Assembly: GCA_023398575.1 (NCBI GenBank)
Contig: JAEWSC010000090.1
Location: forward strand, 1 to 14,314
DNA: 14,314 nt
From: Bacillota bacterium
GTDB taxonomy: Bacteria > Bacillota > Clostridia > Christensenellales > Aristaeellaceae
Direction: 5' to 3'
The first letter of the stretch is position 1; the number at the start of each line of letters is the position of its first letter. Made by a program: the position numbers and the translations under genes. The notes under the pieces are model-generated. The model was not told where the DNA came from and searched no databases. It was given only the letters and a program-made list of their open reading frames with translations. This document shows, one piece after another, positions 1-7,491 of the stretch.

Positions 1-66
1 CATTATCTCCATTACATGCTGCTTGAACTCTGCCGTATACCTCGCGTTCGGCATCCCTTTTGGCAT
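1..66 (-). CDS. IS3-family transposase, N-terminal fragment (22 codons visible)
   Basis: The ATG at 64-66 on the minus strand opens a frame that stays open to the window edge. It encodes 22 residues that include RYTAEFKQHVMEIM. The pattern RYTxEFKxxVV/ME is the usual start of the helix-turn-helix DNA-binding protein (OrfA or fused transposase) of IS3-family elements. A GGGGGTG run six bases before the ATG can serve as the ribosome-binding site. In this family a DDE integrase part normally follows, often by programmed -1 frameshifting, but none of that is inside the window. I cannot tell whether the copy is intact. Confidence 0.75.
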   Translation of the reverse strand, partial: MPKGMPNARYTAEFKQHVMEIM

Positions 67-89
67 GAATACACCCCCAAAGTTCTTTC

Positions 90-98
90 AGTATACCA
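90..98 (-). promoter_or_regulatory. Candidate extended -10 promoter of the insertion sequence
   Basis: On the minus strand TGGTATACT fits the extended -10 pattern TGnTATAAT with one mismatch. It lies between the terminal repeat and the transposase start, about 24 bases before the ATG. No clear -35 box is seen, which is acceptable for extended -10 promoters. Weak evidence. Confidence 0.35.
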
Positions 99-126
99 TA
101 CTGTCTAACTTTAGGGGTGCAGTTCA

Positions 127-188
127 GAATAACCGCCCCGGCTTTCTGCTTCAAAGCATCTCTCAGCCATGCGTCCATTCTATCTGAC
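127..188. other. Short remnant between the exporter stop and the IS end
   Basis: These 62 bases separate the stop of the LysE-type gene from the outer end of the insertion element. On the minus strand an ATG at 178 opens a frame starting MDAWLRDALKQKAGAVIL that then runs straight through the IS end without a stop to the window edge. It has no good ribosome-binding site and I recognise no family. It may be the 5' stub of a gene split by the insertion, or chance. No terminator hairpin with a T-run is visible for the exporter operon here, so the original terminator may lie beyond the insertion. Confidence 0.3.
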
Positions 189-824
189 TCATTCCGCTTG
201 GCGTAAAAATGCCATCCTGGCCCCATAAAAGATCAGCACAGCCCCTACCAGTCCGTTTAATACGGCAATGACAACCGGCGGCAAAACGCCTCCAGCTAAG
301 CTTGCAATATATGCAGCCGGGGTTAAAAAAACTACCGTAGCCAGCACGCACCCGGATGCAAAAGGAGCAAGCTCTTCTTTGTTCCAATGATTCTCCGCCA
401 CTTTGGCGCTTAATATACCGCTCCAAAACAAAATGGTCAAGGGATTGGAAATCGTCATCAGCAGACCTGTCATAAACAGGCTGCCGCCATCTTGAGCGGA
501 GAACAGCCGTATCCCAGGCAAAAGGGTATAGCCAAACGCGCCAAGCAGCATATCCAGCCCAAAGGCTGCAAGCACCAGACTGCCGACAGCCCGCACTGCC
601 GCTTTCACGCGCTTACGGTTGACCACCGCCGCCGCGCCCAGGCAAGACAAAAAAACGTACAGCGCATCTGCCAGCGTTACGGCCGCGATCAGCGGCAGCG
701 TGGCTGCAAAGCCAAGGCTGGCGGCTGTGTTCAAAACCAACAGGCATATAGGGCCAACCGCAAGCTGCAAAATCAACCCAAATCGAAGCCCCTGAAACAT
801 CATTGCTGGAAATACCTTACGCAT
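189..824 (-). CDS. LysE/RhtB-family amino-acid exporter
   Basis: This encodes a 211-residue, very hydrophobic protein with about six membrane segments, the usual size for LysE/RhtB exporters. The N-terminal stretch GLILQLAVGPICLLVLN carries the family's conserved G-x-x-x-x-x-x-x-PGP-like turn, here AVGPI. A second typical element is ISNPLTILFWSG near residues 125-136 (family pattern NPKxxLFF). Such carriers export amino acids or related compounds across the cytoplasmic membrane using the proton gradient; the substrate cannot be read from sequence. The ATG at 824 overlaps the stop of the preceding Lrp-type gene by eight bases (ATGCGTAA), and AAGGAAGAG inside that gene is a good SD site. The overlap implies translational coupling, and the regulator is the obvious candidate controller. 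An alternative ATG at 803 has a poorer SD. Confidence 0.85.
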   Translation of the reverse strand: MRKVFPAMMFQGLRFGLILQLAVGPICLLVLNTAASLGFAATLPLIAAVTLADALYVFLSCLGAAAVVNRKRVKAAVRAVGSLVLAAFGLDMLLGAFGYTLLPGIRLFSAQDGGSLFMTGLLMTISNPLTILFWSGILSAKVAENHWNKEELAPFASGCVLATVVFLTPAAYIASLAGGVLPPVVIAVLNGLVGAVLIFYGARMAFLRQAE

Positions 825-1257
825 TGATCTCTTCCTTTATGGTGGCTAGTGCAATCATGGTATTGGTACTGGCCACGCCCTTGATGGCTTTCAACCCGTT
901 TGTTAAAAAGTCTTCCAGTGCCCGGGTATCCTCTACTGTCACCTTGAGCAGATAGTCATACTCACCGGCCAGATGGTGGCACTCCAATACGCAGTCAAAA
1001 AGAGCAACCTGTTCCCGAAAGCCTTGAATGCTGTTGCTGTCGTCAAGCCCAACCAACACAAAGGACAGCAACCGGCGGCCAGTATTCCGGCGGTCGATCT
1101 TGACCGTATACCCTGCGATAATTCCAGCGCGAGTCATTTTTTTCATGCGTTCCAATACTGCTGGCACTGAAAGACTAACTCTTTTGCCAATCATGGCGGC
1201 GGAGGCTCTGCCATTTTCTTTTAGTACCTGCAAAATCGCACAATCCAACGCATCCAT
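817..1257 (-). CDS. Lrp/AsnC-family transcriptional regulator
   Basis: From the ATG at 1257 the protein has 146 residues, the normal length of the family. An N-terminal winged helix-turn-helix (about residues 1-60, starting MDALDCAILQVLKENGRAS) is followed by a C-terminal ligand-binding RAM domain. The RAM hallmark HLAGEYDYLLKV is at 95-106. Lrp-type proteins bind amino acids and act as oligomers on AT-rich palindromic sites. The gene overlaps the exporter, a common pairing in which the regulator senses the exported amino acid. Three in-frame ATGs exist: 1257 (SD AGAGGTGG), 1299 (SD AGGTGA) and 1344 (SD AAGGTGA). I prefer 1257 because it aligns with the usual family start; the longer forms add 14 or 29 residues, and the 29-residue form begins with a hydrophobic run. 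A palindrome just upstream suggests autoregulation. Confidence 0.88.
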   Translation of the reverse strand: MDALDCAILQVLKENGRASAAMIGKRVSLSVPAVLERMKKMTRAGIIAGYTVKIDRRNTGRRLLSFVLVGLDDSNSIQGFREQVALFDCVLECHHLAGEYDYLLKVTVEDTRALEDFLTNGLKAIKGVASTNTMIALATIKEEINA

Positions 1258-1365
1258 TCGCCCCACCTCTTTCCGCAATTTTAACCGACCGCTTCGCATA
1301 TGTAAATCACCTAAAAAGAATTGAATAAAAAATAAGGCAATCATATAGAATCACCTTACTTCTAT

Positions 1366-1381
1366 TAATATTTCTATATTA
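1366..1381. promoter_or_regulatory. AT-rich palindrome, candidate operator of the Lrp-type regulator
   Basis: The sequence TAATATTTCTATATTA is a perfect inverted repeat with 6-base arms and a 4-base centre. It lies 22 bases upstream of the earliest possible start (1344) of the Lrp/AsnC-type gene. Regulators of this family typically bind AT-rich palindromes of about 15 bases in their own promoter. The site also contains TAATAT and TATAGA elements that could be a -10 box, so binding there would block transcription. The palindrome is seen directly; its use as an operator is inference. Confidence 0.5.
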
Positions 1382-1418
1382 CATGAGAGGGCAGCATGAT
1401 AATCTTGAAGCCATCGCC

Positions 1419-2186
1419 TTACAATCCCTTTGCAAAAGCAGCAGAGCGCCTTAGTCCATCCAGCGTTTTTGTTTCCAGAACCACTCGCAGTTTGAGTTCC
1501 CGGGCTATCGCCATATATTTCTTGATATCCACGTCTCCGCCGCCAAGGGCCAGGTGGCTTTTTGCGCCGGCAGCGTCATGCATGTGCATGTGGTGGAGCT
1601 TCTCTTTGTAATGCAAAATGATCTGCTCATCTCCGCCGCCTATGCAATGGTTGTGGCCTATATCAAAGGTTAAAGCAAAAGCCTCACTTTCAAGCAGCAG
1701 CGCCAGTGCTTTTTGCGCAAAGGGAGGGTAATATCCATTTGTATTCTCCACGCAGATCAATGTGCCTGAATCCCCCACCTCCTTTTCGCAGGCGTTGCGG
1801 AACGCACGCATGTGGTTTAAGTAGGTATCCATATATACATCAAACAAATGGACCTTCTCATTAGGCAGCGTAAAGTACACACCGTATGGAAGGTGCATAT
1901 TGATTACCGGCACACGCAGCGCCTTTGCGATGTTAATGGTGTCGAGCGCTGTCTGAACATACGCCTTGCGTACCAGGGAATTGAAATCGCAGGGGTTCAA
2001 GCTTTCATCCAGATGGATGGTGTAGTAAATGTCAAACCGTCTAGTGATATCCAAAAAAGCCTTTGTATCGATGGCATCCGGCTGATACTGGGGCAGGTTC
2101 ATGTTCAATTCGATAAATTTCAGCCCCAACTCTTTGCAAAGGGCTGCACAGCCGCAAAGCGTGTTTGCTTCCAGCAATGTTGACAT
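1419..2186 (-). CDS. Sugar-phosphate isomerase/epimerase-like TIM-barrel protein (AP endonuclease 2 family fold)
   Basis: The 255 residues fit the xylose-isomerase-like TIM barrel family. Likely metal ligands appear in the expected order at barrel strand ends: E147 in CVENTN, D175 and H178 in FDIGHNH, the HMHMHD cluster at 199-204, and E238 in VVLETK. The same fold covers sugar isomerases, epimerases and endonuclease IV, so the reaction is unknown. Its place behind the sbcC gene would allow a DNA-repair (endonuclease IV-like) reading, but the protein has no recognisable endonuclease IV signature beyond the shared fold. The ATG at 2186 has GGAG at good distance, yet the usual first beta strand seems to start just before it: the upstream codons read EFG. 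An ATG at 2205 in another frame gives MSYG, so a frameshift may have shortened the N-terminus. Stop-to-start distance from sbcC is 41 bases. Confidence 0.75.
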   Translation of the reverse strand: MSTLLEANTLCGCAALCKELGLKFIELNMNLPQYQPDAIDTKAFLDITRRFDIYYTIHLDESLNPCDFNSLVRKAYVQTALDTINIAKALRVPVINMHLPYGVYFTLPNEKVHLFDVYMDTYLNHMRAFRNACEKEVGDSGTLICVENTNGYYPPFAQKALALLLESEAFALTFDIGHNHCIGGGDEQIILHYKEKLHHMHMHDAAGAKSHLALGGGDVDIKKYMAIARELKLRVVLETKTLDGLRRSAAFAKGL

Positions 2187-2227
2187 GCCAAACTCCGTAT
2201 GACATCACCTGCCTTAGCCCCGGGCTT

Positions 2228-4993
2228 TTACATCACAATCGAAACCTGGCTGCCGCCCGCCGCATCCTTTTTGACGATGATTTGCTTGTCAATTTTTTGC
2301 TTGAGCTCTGCCACATGGGATATAATTCCAACCAAACGGTTGCTATCCGCCAAGCCGTGCAGCGCCTTCATGGCCCGCTGCAAAGTATCTTCATCCAAGG
2401 AGCCAAAGCCCTCGTCCACAAACATGGTATCCATGCGTATGCCGCCGGCGGAGGACTGTATTTCGTCCGACAGACCCAATGCCAGGGAAAGGGCCGCCAT
2501 GAAGGATTCGCCGCCGGATAAGGATTTAACACTGCGCTGGGAGCCGTTTTGATGGTCGATGACATCCACATCCAGCCCAGCCTGACTTACATTGTTTTCC
2601 GGCTCTGGTCTGCGCACGAGTTCATATTGGCCATTGGTCATCACCATCAGGCGCAAGTTAGCCCGGGCAAGAATGCGGTCAAAAAAAGCCCACTGGATAT
2701 AAGTTTCCAACATGATCCTGCCTTTGCCCCGGGCAGCGCCGTTGGCTGTGTCGGAAAGGGCGCTCATCCACTTCCAGCGGCTTTCTACCGCCTCCATCTC
2801 CCTGCCCTTTTGCCGTATGCCCTCCAGCATTCTTTGATTGCCGATATGCCTTGCGGCAAGCAGCCGGCATTCCTTCTCCAAACTACCCTTTTCCCCCTCC
2901 AACCGGCGCTTTTCTCCTCGCAGGGCTTCGCTATCCGCAGCCACATCGTCCTTTAATTGGTCCTTCAATGTGGCAATTTGTGTTTTGTAAGCATCCACTA
3001 CCCGCTGGCCGTTTTCAAAGGCAGACTTTGCTTCATTGACCAGCCGAAGAATTTCTGCGCGCTTCCCGTCCAATTCCCGTATATGTGCCATGGCCTTATC
3101 CCGTGTTTCAAAGGCGAGGCGGCTTTGCATCGCTTCGAACTGCTTCCTAAGTTCCGTCTGCGCCGCCATGATGGCCGAAAGGCTTTGGCCAAGTGCAGAA
3201 ACAGCCTCCCCCGCCGCTATTAGTTGCCTTTCCAAAATGGGAAGCCTTTCATCCAAGGCCTTTTTCTTTTGATTTTTCTCTGTCTCTTCCTTGATTTTTT
3301 GATGACAATCAGCCAACTCTGCCGCCGCTTGCGATTGAACGCTTTGCAGCCTTTGGGGAATTTCTTCAAAGGTACATGGGCCAACAAGCTGCTTGGCTTG
3401 AACGGCAATCCCCTCTTTTAGTTGTCCGGCCTGGCCGTTCAGCATGCCAGTTTTTTCACTGGCTTTGGTTTGCGCATCCATGGCCGCATCAAAGACAGTC
3501 TTAGCCTGACGGACTGCCTCGCCCGTTGGCACGCTATCGGGACGGTGGGCAGGGCTGGGATGCGACAGAGAACCACAGACAGGGCATGGCTCACCCTCCT
3601 GAAGGTGTGCGGCGAAATAGCCCGCTTGCCCATCTAAAAGTGCCTGTCGCTTTTGCTCATACACTTTTTGTGCTTCCATGGCCAGGGAGCGCTTGCCTTC
3701 ATATTCTTTTTGAGCCTGCAAAAACGACCGGTATAAGCCGCTGTACGCATCCAGGGATTTTCGCAAGTCATCCATCCCCCGCAGGCCGCGCTCCTGTGTC
3801 TCTTTCTGGCTAAGATAGCGCTCCAAGTCCACTCCCGCATTCTGCAAGGCGACCAACACTTCCCGGCAGGCTTCCATCTCCTGCTGAATGCTTTTGTGTG
3901 AGCGCTCTCCCTCTAAAATGGCACTCCTTTTCTTGATGAACTCCTGATCATTCGCTTTGATCTGCTTTTGCAAATCCTCCAGCCTGTCATATTCCTGCAG
4001 ATTGTTTTTGGCTATTTCCATTTCTCCGGCAAGCTTGTCTGCTTCCGGCTGCCGAGCAAGCTGTATGTTCAAAGCCCCATGCAAAAGCGAAAGCCTTGGT
4101 TCTTCCTCCGAAAGCCTTTTTTTGGCGGCAGCCAGTTCACCCTTCGCCCGTTCCTGAGCTTCCGCCTTCAAAAGCTGCAGCGTCACCGTATCAAGGCTCA
4201 CATTCACTTGCGCTGCTTGTATGGAAAGCGTTTCTTGCGCCTTCTCATCACTGGCGATGATCTCGCCAAGCAGCGTCACCATATCATCAAGCAGCATACC
4301 TCCCGCTTTGGCTGCTGCAAGCGGAGCCTCCCATTCGCTTCCTTCGCCTATCGTAACACCGCTTACATACTGGCTGATAGCCGTATGCAAATCTCCCCGC
4401 TGTCTGACCAGCTTTGCCGCCTCCGCTTTAAGCCTTTCCTGCAGGGTTTGATAGGGTGCTGTCCGAAACAGCTTTTGAAAAATCCGCCGCCGCTCCTCCG
4501 TGGTAGCGGTCAATAGCTTTTTAAACTCACCTTGAGCGATCATTGCAATCTGGAAAAACTGGGCTTGGGTGATCCCCATCAATTCTTCCACCGCGGCGTC
4601 CACGGTTTTTGTCTTTTCCACCACCCGGCCATCAGGATAGGTAAAGAACGCCCAGGCGCTTTCTGTTGTGAAGCCGCCCCCGCGAAGGCTTGGCCGCATA
4701 TACTCCGGATTGCGGCGGACGGTGTATGTTTTTCCGCCATAGTCAAACGTGAGTTCTACATAAGTCTTGGTTTCTGGTACGGCATATTTGCTGCGCATCA
4801 TCTGGGGCTCCCGCATATCGCCGCTGGGTTCACCATAAAGCGCATAGGCAATGGCGTCAAATAATGTAGTTTTACCAGCCCCCGTATCGCCGGTGATCAA
4901 ATAAATCCCTTTGCTGCCAAGCTGGTCAAGATCAATCACAGTCAGACCGGCATACGGCCCGAAGGCGGATAGGGTTAGTTTTAGCGGTCTCAT
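2228..4993 (-). CDS. sbcC: Exonuclease SbcCD subunit C (Rad50-like SMC-family ATPase)
   Basis: This is the ATPase and tether subunit of the SbcCD (Rad50-Mre11-like) nuclease, which opens hairpins and cleaves DNA ends or protein-blocked ends. From the ATG at 4993 it has 921 residues, somewhat short of E. coli SbcC (about 1050) but usual for Firmicutes. Visible parts are the Walker A GDTGAGKTT at 35-43, a Q-loop near MIAQGEF (about 152-158), two long coiled-coil arms, and the zinc hook CPVCG at 470-474. The ABC signature LSGGES is at 825-830 and the Walker B FVDEGFG at 858-864. I chose the ATG at 4993 because GGGAGGA lies six bases upstream and MRPLKLTLSAFGPY is the family start. The ATG overlaps the sbcD stop by one base (TGATG), a clear sign of coupled translation. 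Confidence 0.97.
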   Translation of the reverse strand: MRPLKLTLSAFGPYAGLTVIDLDQLGSKGIYLITGDTGAGKTTLFDAIAYALYGEPSGDMREPQMMRSKYAVPETKTYVELTFDYGGKTYTVRRNPEYMRPSLRGGGFTTESAWAFFTYPDGRVVEKTKTVDAAVEELMGITQAQFFQIAMIAQGEFKKLLTATTEERRRIFQKLFRTAPYQTLQERLKAEAAKLVRQRGDLHTAISQYVSGVTIGEGSEWEAPLAAAKAGGMLLDDMVTLLGEIIASDEKAQETLSIQAAQVNVSLDTVTLQLLKAEAQERAKGELAAAKKRLSEEEPRLSLLHGALNIQLARQPEADKLAGEMEIAKNNLQEYDRLEDLQKQIKANDQEFIKKRSAILEGERSHKSIQQEMEACREVLVALQNAGVDLERYLSQKETQERGLRGMDDLRKSLDAYSGLYRSFLQAQKEYEGKRSLAMEAQKVYEQKRQALLDGQAGYFAAHLQEGEPCPVCGSLSHPSPAHRPDSVPTGEAVRQAKTVFDAAMDAQTKASEKTGMLNGQAGQLKEGIAVQAKQLVGPCTFEEIPQRLQSVQSQAAAELADCHQKIKEETEKNQKKKALDERLPILERQLIAAGEAVSALGQSLSAIMAAQTELRKQFEAMQSRLAFETRDKAMAHIRELDGKRAEILRLVNEAKSAFENGQRVVDAYKTQIATLKDQLKDDVAADSEALRGEKRRLEGEKGSLEKECRLLAARHIGNQRMLEGIRQKGREMEAVESRWKWMSALSDTANGAARGKGRIMLETYIQWAFFDRILARANLRLMVMTNGQYELVRRPEPENNVSQAGLDVDVIDHQNGSQRSVKSLSGGESFMAALSLALGLSDEIQSSAGGIRMDTMFVDEGFGSLDEDTLQRAMKALHGLADSNRLVGIISHVAELKQKIDKQIIVKKDAAGGSQVSIVM

Positions 4994-6126
4994 CAATAAT
5001 CCTCCCAAATTTCCGCAATCAAGCCGGATATGTAGTCACGCTGCTCTTGTGTCATGGGTGAACCGTTCTGCTTTTCATAAAAATCACCAAATAATTGCAG
5101 GGGTGTGCTCTTTTCCACTTGATCAATAGCCGCCAACACCTGACTAGACCTTGTGCGTATGTTGTCATAATCCAGCAGCACCACATGAGGGTAAACTACC
5201 CGCAGCTTGCCGATGGCGTCCATCACATCGTCTTCATCGGTTAAGGTGATATGCAGGTAGTCACTGGCACCTGCGCTTTGATAATACGTCCTGGCGGTAA
5301 GCTCCGCGAAGGTGCCCCGCATTTCACGCACATCCCGAAGGGGGATAAGAGGCATCGTCTTGATCCTTGTATCGCCTTTTATAGAAAGCTCCACCATCGT
5401 TACGGACTTTTCTTGTCTTGCCTCGGAAAAAGAGTACTTGAGCGGCGTTCCGCAGTAGCGCACCGTCTCCCGGCCTACCGACTGAGGCCTGTGAATATGC
5501 CCCAGGGCCACATAGTCAAAAGCATCAAACACCGCCGCGTCCACATTATCAGCGGTACCGACCGTAATATCCTCCGATTCGCTGAGCAGCGCGCCGGTAA
5601 CGAACTGATGGGTAATCAGCAGATTTCGCCGGGTTGCATCAAGCTGCATGCTGCCAATGACCTGTGACAGTGCCTGATGATAGGAACTGATCTCTATATC
5701 GGGAAAGAATCTGCGTACACTGGACGGCCGCAAAAAGGGCAGCAAATACACATCCACCAGTCCAAATGCATCCTGTAAGGTGATGGGCTTGACCGATCCA
5801 TCATACACCTGCGAAAGGTATACGCCACGCCTGTCCATCAGCCGTGCGCCGAAGGATACCCGTTCCGGAGAATCATGATTGCCGCTGATGACAAACACCT
5901 TGATATCAAGGACAGCTATGGCGCAGAGAAAATCATCAAACAACTGTACCGCTTCAACCGATGGAACGGACTTGTCATAAATATCACCGGCAATTATGAC
6001 CGCGTCAGGCTTTTCTGCCCCGGCCATCACCGTGATCTGGTCAAGGACATATTTCTGGTCCTCGATAAGAGAAAACTCCCCAAACCGCCGGCCCAGATGC
6101 AGGTCGGATAAGTGCATCAATTTCAT
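4993..6126 (-). CDS. sbcD: Exonuclease SbcCD subunit D (Mre11-like nuclease)
   Basis: This is the nuclease subunit of SbcCD, a calcineurin-type metallophosphoesterase that uses Mn2+ at a two-metal site. The 377-residue protein carries the whole motif set: SDLHLG (7-12), GDIYD (47-51), GNHDS (82-86), the THQ histidine motif at about 158-160, and GHIH (195-198). A capping domain and a C-terminal SbcC-binding region follow. The ATG at 6126 gives the family start MKLMHLSDLHLG. The nearest SD-like run, AAAGGG, is about 12 bases upstream, which is long and suggests modest initiation or dependence on upstream translation. A longer frame from a TTG at 6168 would add 14 untypical residues. The stop overlaps the sbcC start. 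The 86 bases before the gene hold a GC-rich hairpin. Confidence 0.96.
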   Translation of the reverse strand: MKLMHLSDLHLGRRFGEFSLIEDQKYVLDQITVMAGAEKPDAVIIAGDIYDKSVPSVEAVQLFDDFLCAIAVLDIKVFVISGNHDSPERVSFGARLMDRRGVYLSQVYDGSVKPITLQDAFGLVDVYLLPFLRPSSVRRFFPDIEISSYHQALSQVIGSMQLDATRRNLLITHQFVTGALLSESEDITVGTADNVDAAVFDAFDYVALGHIHRPQSVGRETVRYCGTPLKYSFSEARQEKSVTMVELSIKGDTRIKTMPLIPLRDVREMRGTFAELTARTYYQSAGASDYLHITLTDEDDVMDAIGKLRVVYPHVVLLDYDNIRTRSSQVLAAIDQVEKSTPLQLFGDFYEKQNGSPMTQEQRDYISGLIAEIWEDY

Positions 6127-6154
6127 GATGAATACTGTCCCTTTCAAAATGAAT

Positions 6155-6182
6155 GCCGGCAGCGGCAAATCCGCAGGCCGGC
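6155..6182 (-). other. GC-rich hairpin between the methyltransferase and sbcD genes
   Basis: GCCGGC at 6155-6160 and 6177-6182 are complementary, and GCGG (6162-6165) pairs with CCGC (6171-6174) inside, leaving a five-base loop and a small bulge. The roughly ten-base-pair stem lies in the longest gap of this gene string, 29 bases before the sbcD start. No T-run follows in the direction of transcription, so it is not a standard terminator. It could be a processing or mRNA-stability site, or a weak attenuator lowering SbcCD output. It may also mask or expose the sbcD leader. Confidence 0.4.
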
Positions 6183-6212
6183 TTGATGGATATATTCATT
6201 GCAGAGAGCTTG

Positions 6213-7481
6213 TCAGCTATCCCCTTCCCATTTCCATATGCTCTTGCGGCCCAGCACATCTACCACCTCTATGGCAAGCTGTCCTGTCAGCATAGGCACT
6301 TCCAGCATGGAGGCGATCTCCGGTGCATGGCGCAGTCTGGCAGCATGAGCATGAGAGATGAACACCCCTTCCTTCACATACCCTGCCGACCACTGATCCA
6401 CCGCATCCAGTGGGCCGATTACAAAACCTGCCGGTATCTTTTTCAAGCTTGCTTCTACACTGCTCTCCAGCGTGTAAGCAGTAAGCGATACTTCATAAAA
6501 TCCCAGCGCCTGGCGGACCGCGCCTGATACTTTCGCCTCCCCGCCGTCGCAGGGCCATTCCATCAAAAAATCTTCCTGCAAAAGACGCTTGCGGGTAACG
6601 GAAACCGCCCCCGCGCCAACATCCACGCCCAAAAATCTGCGCCCATTTTTCGCTGCCGCCGCAAGGGTGGTACCTGAGCCGCAGCATAGGTCTGCCACCA
6701 GATCGCCAGGCCGGGTGGTGGTCAATATGATTCTTTCCAACAATCGCAGAGGTTTTTGCGTATCATACCCCGTACGCTGCGGGTCTTTTTGCTGCAGATG
6801 GCTCACGTCTGTCCATACATCACTGGGATAGGCCGGCTCATCGTCATAATAGGTATAGGTCTTGCCGCCCACCTTGATGGACCGGTAGGAACGGCCTTGC
6901 TCATCCACGTGGCGGCGCATATGGTTTTCCCGGTTCTCCGCCCGGCTGATGGGCGTCTGTGTAATGTCAAAGCAGAAGTCATCACTTTTTTTATAGAAAA
7001 GGATGATGTCATGCTTTCGGCTGAAATGCTTGACCGCCCTGCCACCCGTTTGATAGACCCAAACGATTTCGTTGACCATATTCCGTTCGCCAAATATCTC
7101 ATCACACAGAATCTTTAAATATGCATGCATACGGTAATCGATATGCAAAAAGAAAACCCCGGTATCCCGCAAAAGCTGACGGGCCAGGGTAATGGTTTCC
7201 CGCATAAAAGCAAGATACGCCTCGCGGCTGTCAAAACGGTCATTATAGGCAGGCAACACAATCTGATGACGGCCGGTAAGCCAGCCCTCCTGCCCTATAC
7301 GCATACGGTGCTGGAATACATCCCCCGTAAAAAAGGGCGGATCGATGTACAGGCATTGCACCTGCCCTAAAAATTCAGAGACAAGACGCGCAGACAGTGA
7401 ACGCGCATCGCCTTTTAATAAAAGCCCATCTTCCCCTGTACCATGGCTTTCGATCCAGGCGTTGCCCCGCGTCCACATCAT
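6213..7481 (-). CDS. Site-specific DNA methyltransferase (beta-class, probable N6-adenine)
   Basis: The 422-residue protein has the beta-class motif order. The catalytic motif IV YIDPPF is at 45-50, a variable region (about 140-235) could hold target recognition, motif X TQKPLRLLERII is at 241-252, and the SAM-binding motif I DLCCGSGTT is at 264-272. DPPF favours adenine N6 methylation over cytosine N4 (usually SPPY). It resembles Mod subunits of type III systems (YIDPPYNTG), but no res or other restriction gene is adjacent, so it is an unpaired methyltransferase here. About 118 residues follow motif I and the strand after it; I recognise no domain in this tail. The start has ATG ATG preceded by AAGGAGGG; either ATG (7481 or 7478) works. 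The stop of the cysteine-cluster gene is ten bases upstream, so the two are co-transcribed. The target sequence cannot be predicted. Confidence 0.87.
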   Translation of the reverse strand: MMWTRGNAWIESHGTGEDGLLLKGDARSLSARLVSEFLGQVQCLYIDPPFFTGDVFQHRMRIGQEGWLTGRHQIVLPAYNDRFDSREAYLAFMRETITLARQLLRDTGVFFLHIDYRMHAYLKILCDEIFGERNMVNEIVWVYQTGGRAVKHFSRKHDIILFYKKSDDFCFDITQTPISRAENRENHMRRHVDEQGRSYRSIKVGGKTYTYYDDEPAYPSDVWTDVSHLQQKDPQRTGYDTQKPLRLLERIILTTTRPGDLVADLCCGSGTTLAAAAKNGRRFLGVDVGAGAVSVTRKRLLQEDFLMEWPCDGGEAKVSGAVRQALGFYEVSLTAYTLESSVEASLKKIPAGFVIGPLDAVDQWSAGYVKEGVFISHAHAARLRHAPEIASMLEVPMLTGQLAIEVVDVLGRKSIWKWEGDS

Positions 7482-7491
7482 CCATCCCTCC

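Larger units (their letters stand above)
1..126 (-). mobile_element. IS3-family insertion sequence, left end only (runs off the window)
   Basis: Read on the minus strand, the element begins at base 126 with TGAACTGCACCCC, followed by TAAAGTTAGACAG. The leading TG and the CACCCC..AAAGTTAGACA pattern match terminal inverted repeats known from IS3-family (IS150-like) elements of Firmicutes. A short leader then leads into a transposase start at base 66. The flanking bases outside the end are ATTC (minus strand) and would be part of any 3-4 base target duplication, but the other end is outside the window so this cannot be tested. The insertion lies 62 bases beyond the stop of the LysE-type gene and does not interrupt it. 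The family call is from memory of the repeat and of the protein start. Confidence 0.8.

Noticed and set aside
189..1344. Plus-strand open frames opposite the exporter and regulator (for example 492-827 and 1028-1324)
   Set aside because: They lie wholly opposite genes with clear family motifs, lack good ribosome-binding sites and show no recognisable protein pattern.
2216..2226. Palindrome AGCCCCGGGCT followed by TTTT as a possible terminator near the end of sbcC
   Set aside because: The arms meet with a one-base centre, so no hairpin loop can form, and the T-run is on the plus strand, opposite to the transcription of sbcC.
3968..4516. A 182-residue plus-strand open frame inside sbcC
   Set aside because: It is antisense to the sbcC coiled-coil region, has no family resemblance and no promoter or SD; a chance frame.
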